DNA of 64,000 bases from Protonemura montana (lineage: Eukaryota > Arthropoda > Insecta > Plecoptera > Nemouridae), in the NCBI GenBank assembly GCA_947568835.1, contig OX387610.1, positions 11,017,001-11,081,000 of the forward strand, in the 5' to 3' direction. The translations under genes and the position numbers were made by a program. Positions 55,193-64,000 of this stretch are shown here, in pieces (position 1 is the first letter of the stretch; each line of letters starts with the position of its first letter). Below the pieces are notes generated by a model, which worked only from the letters and a program-made list of their open reading frames with translations, did not search any database and was not told the origin of the DNA.

Positions 55193-55312
55193 AAGCTAAA
55201 CTGGAAAAATGTGCAACCCTAACTGCAGTCTACCTTCCTTCCCATCATCCGCTTGCTGGTTTTAGCTCCCTAATGGAAATGCCAGAAAAACCAAGAAAAC
55301 ACTGCAAATAAA
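55193..55312 (+). repeat. tRNA-SINE (second family) body fragment
   Basis: Shares GGAAAGAAAGCTAAACTGGA-like sequence, CCAGCAAGC-like and TTAGCTCCC sequence with 12240-12395 in a rearranged, partly inverted order. It abuts the tail of the LINE fragment. Confidence 0.5.
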
Positions 55313-56286
55313 TAAATGATAAATTTGACCCAAATCATCATATTTGTATGCTAGATATCATGATCGCTAGGTGTTTATTTATTTTTTATAACTTTATCTG
55401 GTGAGTTGGCATTACTGGCATTAAATCTGTATGCAATAAAAATTTACGTAGCTATATAGTTAATACATTTAATATCAATTTAAACACCTTTTCTCCGCTG
55501 AAAATAATGTGCAGGGTGATAGCGGTTGTATAATAAATCCGTTTCAGGAAACTGTGCATTTTTCAACGAGCTTACCAACCTTTCGTGATGTTTTCTTGTT
55601 CTTAAGTTTTTTTTACGTGACGCGTTGCAGGATGAGCGTAGCACGAGACAAACGAACTCAAATTACCTTTCCCTTCAAAACGTGCCTGCGAATTGGCCAA
55701 AAATGTTGACCTTCAAAGTTGAAGCGAAGTATCGTGAATGACCACACTTAAAATGCATATGAAAAGAACTTGAACTTGCAGATTTAAAATGGTTATGTAT
55801 TTTGCTTATTAATCCAATAAACATGGTACTATTCATGAGTGTAATGTGTGTAAATCATGCTACTGTGTGGTATATTTTTTCAGTGACAACACAGTAAAAG
55901 TTTCTTGGTGGTAGTAGTCATTTTTCTTGCCTGTGATCTTGGCTATTATTGTTGTATGGTGGGGGAGGGGGGCGTCTTTTATATGTATGGATCTTCGAAA
56001 GAAAAACTTAGAAGCGAAAGAAACATATTTTGCAATTTAACCAGTCGCTGAAAGAAAGATCCCCATTTATTTACTTGATCATGGCTGTTCCATTTTTGGA
56101 GTCATTTTCAGATAATTTTATAGTAGTCTTAATTGATAATTCATCCATTTACCCTCATTTAAATTGGCCCCCACCCCCCATCCTCTCATCAACTGTAGAT
56201 CTCACATCTTCTGACACAGGTTCTAAGCAGCAAGCCTAGCTCCACGTGCAGTCAACGGGTAACGGTTCCTCGTGCGGTGGACAAAG

Positions 56287-56636
56287 ATTCAAATTATGGA
56301 GCGTACATGGCGGCCATCTTGGCAAACATAAAGTCAGCTGTCATTTCAGTCTTGTTATGAACTTGTGCGGATGAACGTTATAACGTTGCTATAGTTTTAA
56401 AAATCAGTGTTAAATCATCATTCCACGCGGCAAGAAACGTTTTTTCAATAACTCAGGGCTTGTTAGTGTGTGCAAGAGTTATTCTCAAATCGTGTCATTG
56501 AAAATCTAGCTTTTACCTCCGTCAAATTAGTTTTCGTCGAGCGAGCAAGTAGAGCAAGCAGCCGAAAACTCCAACAAGTGTGCTTATGTTACGTCGAGGA
56601 GGCTGTGGCCTGTGTGCCGTGAACCAAGTAAGCCGA
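56287..56636 (+). repeat. 350-bp dispersed element, copy 2
   Basis: From ATTCAAATTATGGAGCGTAC and ATGGCGGCCATCTTGGC to GTGCCGTGAACCAAGTAAGC. Reverse complement of 9502-9850 with point differences and small indels. No open frame is shared between the two. Confidence 0.75.
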
Positions 56637-57157
56637 GCCAGACTGTTTTTGATTTTAAAACAAGGTTATGTCGGAATTTGCTGTTTGTCCCCGGAAGTCG
56701 CCTGCATTTGACATTTATACATTGACAGATTCATTAGTTTTTAACGGTACCCATTAGCAAACTAGCAACTAGTTATTTCTTGTAAAAGCCAACAGTAGGA
56801 AATCTAATTCCATAAAAACCCATGATGTGGTTTTGGGTTAGGGGAACGGGATGCCAACAATGTGGTTTAATTGCCTGACCTAGTCGGTCGATTCTTGATC
56901 AGGTATAAACATTCATCACTAGTGTTTTTCTGTAGCTGAGCTGATTTAAAACCGAGGCTATATAGTAGTAGCTCAAAGTTGATACTATTGCGCTATGCAC
57001 TTTGCACTATAGGTACGCACCATTGCACTATGCACTTTATTTCAATTTACACGATTTCCGAGATTTCTGAAGCTATTTTACAAGAATTTACAAGGCATAT
57101 TTTTTTAGCGACGCTATCAACAAACGAATATAATGTGGCGAACTGACGAAGCCTGGC

Positions 57158-57562
57158 AAAAAAGTTTGACGTGTTTGAAACACCGGTTCTCGTGAGATCA
57201 CCGAAGTTAAGCAACACTGCGCTGGGTCAGGTATTGGATGGGTTACCATCATACACATGACCAGTTCTATTCGGTAAAGTGATCGGAAGGATCAAAATAA
57301 GTAAAAAAAAACTTCATCCTTCACCTATTAACCTCTTAACAGCAAGAAAATCCTGTTTTTCGAGCTGTACCTTGGAAGGGACATTAAGACGGTGGTCCCC
57401 TTGGTACTTCTCACAAGAATCGGTAAAGAACCGAAACCAGATTTCCCCTCCTCCCTACTAGTTTATGTTAAGTTTATCATCGTCATCATCATCCACTCAT
57501 TCACCGACGCCATTAGGTCAGTAAAACATAACCCGTCTACAGAACAGTGCGTTGTTAAACAC
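57158..57562 (+). repeat. 5S-derived SINE, full length, diverged body
   Basis: The head is well kept (TTTGACGTGTTTGAAACACC, GAAGTTAAGCAACACTGC, GGTATTGGATGGGTTACC). The body is decayed (CAGCAAGAAAATCCTG replaces the usual CAGCATGGATTTGTGG part). The tail CATTCACCGACGCCATTAG and CAGTGCGTTGTTAAACAC is intact. Confidence 0.9.
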
Positions 57563-58340
57563 AAGACACGTATCAAAAGGGACAGCATGATTTTAACATT
57601 TAACATTATAATCTAAGTTAGGCTTAAAAGTACATTAGCTTTTAAACACATGAGACTGCCAGACAAAGGGTATCTCAAGCTTTACGATACATTTAGCTTT
57701 TAATGAACGACCCCTTTAAAAAAAATACCACTCCATCGCAAATCATTCGGCTGCCACGCCTGGAGGACCCAAAAACAACCAACGCCATGTCTCACGCAGA
57801 AACCAGTCTCCAACCAAACCAGATAAAGGTGGCAGGTCCTGGAATTCGTCGGGATTTTCCAAAACCTCTGAGTCCCAGATTTATGGCCGAGAAGATTCCT
57901 AGAGGGAAAATCCAGGCGTAACGCTGAGATTTCCCGTGGAAAATGCGTCGGGAAATGTGGTCTGGTCTTTTCGGCTGGCGTTCTAGAAGGGCGCCGTTTA
58001 TTCTTTGTCGGATATCTTGGGAGGTGGCTGCGAGTGGGGTGGAGAGGTGGAGAAATTCCTGTTGGCACGGTGACGGTTTCATCTGTCTTGCGCATTCCTC
58101 AACGGAAGGATAGAGATGGCTGGATTTTGAGACAGTTATTTTGTTTGTCTTAAGTGTTTGTCTTAAGGAAGGAACCTATTATTGTTTACTTTTTGATTAA
58201 TGAATTACGTTAACTGTGAAACTAAATGGCACAAATATATTTTTATTTGTAGTTTTAAAAACTCTCTTGTAGAGAATATAATTTTAAATTTTAAGAAAAG
58301 GTAATTGTTATAATTTTATGTGGTTCTTTTGTTATTGGAA
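57563..58340. other. unassigned DNA with a GC-richer patch
   Basis: 57720-58130 is GC-richer than its surroundings and is open in one frame on each strand. I find no domain, splice support or codon signature, and no other copy in the window. It could be a diverged exon, a regulatory region or chance. Confidence 0.3.
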
Positions 58341-58505
58341 AATTGTCAGGACTGCTCAAACACTTGAAGAAGTAACTAGTATATGTTGCGAAACGTCGGG
58401 AAATTTAGTTGTCCTTTACTTAGCATTCAAAACCCATTTCAAATAGTTTTTCTTAAAACTAGTGCTAAGGATAAATCAAGTAGACATGAGTCTAAAAACC
58501 ATCAT
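58341..58505 (+). mobile_element. fold-back element, right half
   Basis: AAGAAGTAACTAGTATATG, then CGAAACGTCGGG, CCTTTACTTAGCATTC, and the outer end GAGTCTAAAAACCATCAT. The left half is missing. Confidence 0.8.
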
Positions 58506-60534
58506 AATTTCAAGTGGCTTGACTTGTGATTTTCTTTCATTTCTTGGGCATAATTTCGATGCTATATTCCCATCTTTGTCCCTGGCGACCCAACAAAGGT
58601 TCAAATCATTCCAAATCAGTCCCAGTCATGTGCAAGTTATAAAATATGATTGCCTCCGTCTTGCAAAGGGCATATACGAAAAACACCCACGTTTTGAATA
58701 GAATAAAACCCTGTCTTTCGACGAAACTCCAACAATGCTTTGCGATTGAAGATATTGGCTTTCTCATCCGCTTACGCTGGTACATCAACAGACTCCATTG
58801 ATTTTTGTGTTATTTTTAGAAACACAAGACTGACATTTACCCAGGGACTTGGCGCAGGTTCTCTTTATCTAAGACGAAAAGAAGATTGAAAACATACCAC
58901 GGGCCGTATGCAAATTTGAATTAGAATAACTGAGACTTTGACTTGAAGTTTATTTTATTGCTACAGTTGTGTTAGCCTTACCTTGCCACAAGCTGGTGGA
59001 CTCTGATTACACATTGCCAACTTTAGAATGCAAAATAAAGCCAGTCTTCACCGGGGAGTTTAAAAATAACCAGAAAATTATGACCAAACAATGCATCATG
59101 CACTTAAATTCTTTGTGGATTTATCAGTTTATTTACGTGAAATTAATTCTATTGAAAAATAAGAACTTAAATGCAAAACTAAAAGTCCTAATGACTTCTG
59201 CTAAATACCTACCGTACACTAGCGGATTCTAGCAATGGCTGCCAAAAGGCAGTTTGCGAGCTTGGTTTCCTGCCTAAACCTGATAAAAGTTAAAAGTAAT
59301 CCAAATATCTTAATTTTAACTTTGGTTGATAAACATTTATTGTTTTTCATTAAATAGTTTGTTTTCCTGAAATTATTAAATGTTTCAACCAAAGAAAAAC
59401 ATTATTTTGTTGCTTTTAAATCGGATAGTAAACAGCAGCATCATGGTGTCATGTTTTCCTGGTTGGTACAAGCACCCCAGAAAGTGGCAAACTCAAATTA
59501 ATCCTAGTGTACAGTTAGTTTCGCGGCGCTAGTGTTAATGAATGCATTTGTTACTGGCTCATGGATACCAACTTTGTAACAAAACTGAGATGTTCCTTTG
59601 AATGCTGTGCAGTAATTTTGCTGTAAATGGAGGATAAAAGGACAGTTTACCTCATTGCTTAGCACCAAGTGTAGGATAGATCATTTTACCTAAGCCGTAT
59701 TTATCTTGCTCATTGACAAGATAAATAGCTTTTGGCAGCTTTTGAGATACAAATTGACTTTCACTGTTTAGGCAACATTTTGAAAGACTTCACAGAGAAC
59801 GTTTGGGTAAACTAATTGATTTAAATATAAGTTATCAAGATTTCAGAAGAATTATGTCTGTCATATAAAAGCAATTTTGTTTAGGTGTAACTTTTCTCTC
59901 TGCCCAAATCGCTGATTAATTTTTAAATCTGAAATAACGGGGTTTTAACTTAAAAACCACGATTTGAAAGTCAAAGCAAGTAGTCCTATTCTAGTATTAC
60001 TTGTATTTCTATGTCTCGTAAAATATGTCTCGTAAAGGCTTGCAATTTTCAAAATATCGGTGTTTTAAAGTAAATTACTGCCTCGCTTAAAATCATCTTC
60101 AAAAAGTCGCTAGTGAAATCTTAAAAAAAGTCGGCCAAACGTTAACTAAAATCAAACAAACACTGTTCGGGTCAAACTTATTCAAATGAAACGTTCCATT
60201 TAGCGAATTTTCCCGCCATCGAGTTTATTAAATCTTTAGAGAGCTGGTTGCTCTTCTCAAAGAAGCCGTGAGATTCACGCCAAGACGTTGTTTCGCTTCT
60301 CGCTTCGGGCGGGATCCCGTCAAGTCAAGTGGATTAGTTATGTAGGTTATGTACATTCGAAATTGATTCTCACGAGGAGACGGAGGCGTTAGACGAGCTA
60401 GAAGTTACACGCAGACAAGCATAGACAAGCATAGACAAGTGCTAAGTCAAGGCATGAAATGGCAAGCTATTCTAACCAACATCTCACCTCGCTATTTAGC
60501 TTTTGAATTTGCGATTCGCAAAAGTAAAAATGTA
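58506..60534. other. unassigned AT-rich DNA
   Basis: Nothing recognisable apart from a GC-richer patch at 60225-60330. Confidence 0.35.
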
Positions 60535-60660
60535 ATGTATGATTTTATTATTATAAGAAACACTAATACCCTCCCGAAAATTGATGCCCAAACTATGATC
60601 TTTGAAAGGGTTTTAGTTTAACAATAAAATATCCCATTTCTTGCAAACGTTTGTAATTTA
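60535..60660. repeat. tRNA-derived SINE tail, inverted pair
   Basis: 60535-60585 is a minus-strand SINE middle (AAAATTGATGCCCAAAC). 60618-60660 is a plus-strand tail (AATAAAATATCCCATTTC, TTGCAAACGTTTGTAATTT). Both tRNA heads are lost. Confidence 0.55.
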
Positions 60661-61105
60661 AGTCAGATTTCGCATTATTATTTGATGGTACTACACGTGT
60701 TTTTAAGCTCAATTCGTCATTGCAAATAAAATACTGGCTGACTTCAAAGCAAAAGCAATCAGTTCTGAGAATTGTATCGATTTTGCCAAACTAGTAGGTA
60801 CAAGCAATTTCTTGTTCCTAGATACAGTTTACTAGCAAAGCAGTGATGTTTAATGTTCTCGAACACTTTGCTGAGCTTAAAATCTCTACTTTAACTTTGT
60901 ACAAAACACACCCCATGGTACTCTTCGAAGTACATACTCTGTACTTGCTTTGGATTCACTTTACACTCGCTGTGGGATGTGCGGTGTCCCAGGGTGGAAA
61001 AAAAAGTAAGCCAGCGGTTTTGTTTGACGTGAGTACTACTGCTAAGGGAGGTTTCATGCCAGAAGGGTTCCGGTGTAACCTGAGTCACTTTAAATTTAAG
61101 CAGGA

Positions 61106-61290
61106 AACTTTTAAAGTATTGCCCCTGAACGCAACCAGCTGTGCAAACACCTCACTGCCAGTATGTTATTAAATAAATAAAAAAACTTTAAAAAGGTCAT
61201 TAGATTGCTGTCATTTCTACAAGAATTGAATCAATTTTTAAAACTGTTGCCCCTCAACGAAGCCCGCAGAGTAAGTTTAATTACTTGATT
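61106..61290 (+). repeat. short direct duplication
   Basis: TTGCCCCTGAACGCAACC (61110) and TTGCCCCTCAACGAAGCCC (61246) head two related segments about 136 bp apart. A third relative is near 1997. Confidence 0.45.
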
Positions 61291-62218
61291 ACTTTACAAT
61301 TACTATTGCAATGATCTTCATGTCTCTCGGCTTTCAAGAATCAGCTTCTTGGAATTAACAAAAATTTAACAATTTATAAAATTAACACTTTTATTATTGA
61401 TTTAAGTTGACAAGCAAATCTAAAGATGATAAGATGCTAGGTAAATAAAGTTAATATAAAATTAAAATCTCCGTAAGAAAGGGTCAAATTGCTAGCAAAA
61501 TGTGTAAGAACAGACGCTAAAAGCTTTCAAAAACAGATTTTAAATATTATTAAGAAAGGTCGTGATGATTTTTATGAGAATTTACTGGCAAGAAAACTAA
61601 AAAAAAAAAAACTATATTTGGTTATAATATGTCGTTAAAAATTGTTTTTAGTTCATTAGCTTTGAAAGAAATCACTGTGTTGTCATCAAAAGTTCTCAGT
61701 GTCAAGAATCTTAATAAAACCAATCGCTTTTATATGTACACTTTAACTCTGTTTCCTGGACCATCTAAAAAATAATCTGCAAAAAAAGTGCTTCCTACCT
61801 TTGACTAATCAAAGTTATTAGCTCAGTTTCATCTCGTTAAGGTAGTTTGGAAAGAAATCCAGCCAATCTCCCGTCTATCCAGAAAGCCCTCGAGATATCG
61901 GTAATCGGATCTTCTTCCATCGCCTTCTTTTTGTGCTCCCGATCATTCCCGAGTGCCACCAGCGAGGATAATACATCCCAGGGATCGACGATGTGGGGGG
62001 GCAGGAGAGCTTATTGTAGCTCCGGAGAAGGGCAAATGAAATATTGACTCGAAAGGATTCGATTTGAAACCCTAGGTACGTGAAATTTCATCTTATAACT
62101 GGAGCAATGTGGAATGGAAACTTGGAAAGAAAACCCGCAGTAGTCACGTTTGAATTCGTGCTAGATGCTTTAAATCCAGTTAGCTCCAGTCAATTTCACC
62201 TGCAGGTAGATAAAGGCG
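61291..62218. other. unassigned DNA
   Basis: AT-rich except for a GC-richer patch at 61850-62040 with no recognisable product. Confidence 0.3.
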
Positions 62219-62985
62219 GAACGGTTTGGCGTGTGGTTCTATAAGGATCACCGAAGTTTAACAACACTGTGCTGGGCCAGGTATTGGATAGGTGACCACC
62301 GAATGGTTTGGCGTGTTGGAAACACCGGTCCTCGTGAGATCACCGAAGTTTAACAACACTGAGCTGAGCCAGGTATTGGATATGTGACCACCGAATGGTT
62401 TGGCGTGTTGGAAACACCGGTCCTCGTGAGATCACCGAAGTTTAACAACACTGAGCTGAGCCAGGTATTGGATATGTGACCACCGAATGGTTTGGCAAGT
62501 TGGAAACACCGGTCCTCGTGAGATCACCGAAGTTTAACAACACTGAGCTGAGCCAGGTATTGGATATGTGACCACCGAATGGTTTGGCGTGTTGGAAACA
62601 CCGGTCCTCGTGAGATCACCGAAGTTTAACAACACTGTGCTGGGCCAGGTATTGGATATGTGACCACCGAATGGTTTGGCGTGTTGGAAACACCGGTCCT
62701 CGTGAGATCACCGAAGTTTAGCAACACTGAGCTAAGCCAGGTATTGGATGAGTGACCACCAAATGGTTTGGCGTGTTGGAAAGACCGGTCGTCGTGAGAT
62801 CATCGAAGTTTAGCAACACTGAGCTAGGTCAGGCATTGGATGGGTGACCATCGAATGGTTTGGCGTGTTAGAAAAACCGGTTCTCGTGAGATCACCGAAG
62901 TTTAGCAACACTGCGCTGGGTCAGGTATTGGATGGGTGACCACCGAACGGTTTGGCGTATTGGAAACACCGGTTCTCGTGAATCA
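62219..62985 (+). repeat. 92-bp satellite of 5S-derived SINE heads (third locus)
   Basis: About eight units. GTGACCACC anchors lie at 62292, 62384, 62476 and onward at 92 bp. Each has GGTTTGGCGTGTTGGAAACA, GATCACCGAAGTTTA and GAGCCAGGTATTGG. Middle units share the private variants TTTAACAACACTGAGCTGAG and GGATATGTGACC. Edge units keep the SINE-like GCGCTGGGTCAGGTATTGG. The last head is cut off after TTCTCGTGAATC; no SINE body or tail follows. Confidence 0.93.
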
Positions 62986-63584
62986 GCCTCAGGAAATTTT
63001 GTCAAGCAGTCACTGGAATTTTGTCAATGTACTATATGCTAGGGGTTACGTTATTCTTATGTGACATGTTTTTCTTAGCAGCCAAGCAAACATTTTGACT
63101 CTTATACTAAATTGCTCCGAATTGTGGCAACATTTTCATTTTTTTACGTGATCTCTTAATGCACAACTTGGGCAAATAAATACGTTTTTAAGATCTCATT
63201 CACAACGTTACGGCCATTTTAATTGGACCACGGCAGAGTTCAAACTCTCTTAGAAAGCTCTAAGACTTTTTTAAAACAGCAGAAACATGTAAGCCGTTAA
63301 ATTGCTAATTTTCTTTTCTAAAGAAACTCTCAATTCACGAGTACTTAGCGACAATTTCTAAGCCTCCAAGTTCATTAGTCTAATAACTGTGAGCCCGCTT
63401 CGTGCGACCTCCATTAAGTGGCTTAACATTAATAGCCCCAAGACCTTGCCGCACTGGTTTTTTAGTTATGCTACGTACGCGTGGGCCAAACTTTAAAACA
63501 AATTCAAAACGCGCCTTACGACCCTCCCATACGCAATACTTTGGACGTTTAACCGGAGGAACTTTATTAATTGTATTAGGATGA

Positions 63585-63680
63585 AATATTATTTAAATTT
63601 CAAACGCTTGCAATGCGTGGGGTATTTTATTATTACCAACACTATAACCGTCTCAAAAATTGATGCCCAAACGGGGATAT
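63585..63680 (-). repeat. tRNA-derived SINE, body and tail
   Basis: On the minus strand: CCCCGTTTGGGCATCAATTT, then GAGACGGTTATAGTG and ACGCATTGCAAGCGTTTG. The 5' part of the tRNA head is missing. Confidence 0.8.
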
Positions 63681-63844
63681 TTCATCCTAATACAGCAACG
63701 AATCCAACGTCAAATTGGAGTTATTCGAGTTTGACAGGTTGTGACGTGATATAGCGTCACTAGAATCAGAGTGACTGTGAGTATTCACAGCCTCTTGGTT
63801 CTACTCTTTGAAGAACTGTCATTCTCATCAAAAACACAAAAATC

Positions 63845-63960
63845 TTCTCAAAAAGTCAGTGTCCAAGTAGCTCAATGCCCGCGATAGGTGGAGATCGAGG
63901 TTCGAGTCACCGTTTGGGCATCAATTTTTGAGACGGTTATAGTCTTTAATTGTGTTTGTC
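63845..63960 (+). repeat. tRNA-derived SINE, head intact
   Basis: TGTCCAAGTAGCTCAATG (A box), GAGGTTCGAGTCACC (B box) and TTTGGGCATCAATTTTTGAG. TGTCCAA and TTGGGCA can still pair as a 7-bp acceptor stem. It lies opposite in orientation to the copy at 63585, about 165 bp away. Confidence 0.85.
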
Positions 63961-64000
63961 AAACGTTTTTTTAGCACGCTTTAGCAAGTTGGCAAGAACA

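Noticed and set aside
57700-58095. 131-codon minus-strand open frame in a GC-richer patch
   Set aside because: Frames are open on both strands, with no domain or splice signals. Kept only as an unassigned patch.
60843-61172. 109-codon plus-strand open frame with a hydrophobic start
   Set aside because: Its 3' part lies in a segment duplicated at 61246 and seen near 1997, and no domain is recognised.

Overview
This is nuclear DNA of an insect, probably one with a large, gene-poor, repeat-rich genome. The best evidence is a fully resolvable cuticular-protein gene: its first coding exon holds only four residues of a split signal peptide, and it carries a Rebers-Riddiford chitin-binding domain. 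Introns are GT..AG, promoters and poly(A) signals are of Pol II type, and there are no operons. I cannot name the species.

Supported protein-coding content is small. (1) A plus-strand gene for a predicted two-pass membrane protein has coding exons at 6570-6770 and 14333-14725. (2) A minus-strand cuticular protein gene (19756-23707, six exons, 282 residues) has a TATA box and a poly(A) signal. (3) Two minus-strand SIAH/Seven-in-absentia-like E3 ubiquitin ligases (47783-48811 and 51933-52895) are diverged tandem paralogs. (4) A minus-strand terminal exon (35303-35448) encodes a transmembrane segment and short cytoplasmic tail of an unidentified protein. (5) A 58-nt candidate micro-exon lies at 31097-31154. 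All else is repeats or unassigned intron/intergenic sequence.

The dominant repeat is a SINE of about 400-430 bp whose 5' head is recognisably derived from 5S rRNA (5S/SINE3-type). More than a dozen copies lie on both strands. Two tandem satellites appear to have grown from different parts of it. A 92-bp satellite is the repeated 5S head, present at three separate loci (4342-5230, 35671-36085, 62219-62985). A 68-bp satellite is built on the SINE body and present at three places (6995-7945, 19925-20640, 24136-24376), two of them inside introns of the two best genes. The 68-bp array, with the 3' end of a cuticle exon and its splice donor, also occurs as an inverted partial duplicate upstream of the cuticle promoter. 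This SINE-to-satellite system is the most interesting thing in the window.

Other repeats are: a 61-bp satellite with trimeric higher-order structure running off the left edge; a fold-back element family with the core CCCGACGTTTCG, including a near-perfect 200-bp hairpin; a MITE-like family with TIRs resembling TGTTTAGTCAGAGTC; at least two tRNA-derived SINE families; three 3' fragments of non-LTR retrotransposons, one nested in a minisatellite; a 43-bp array with an E-box in most units; a 54-bp array that keeps an 18-codon frame; and an inverted pair of 350-bp elements 47 kb apart.

All splice sites, families and homologies were read by eye. No database or alignment was run.
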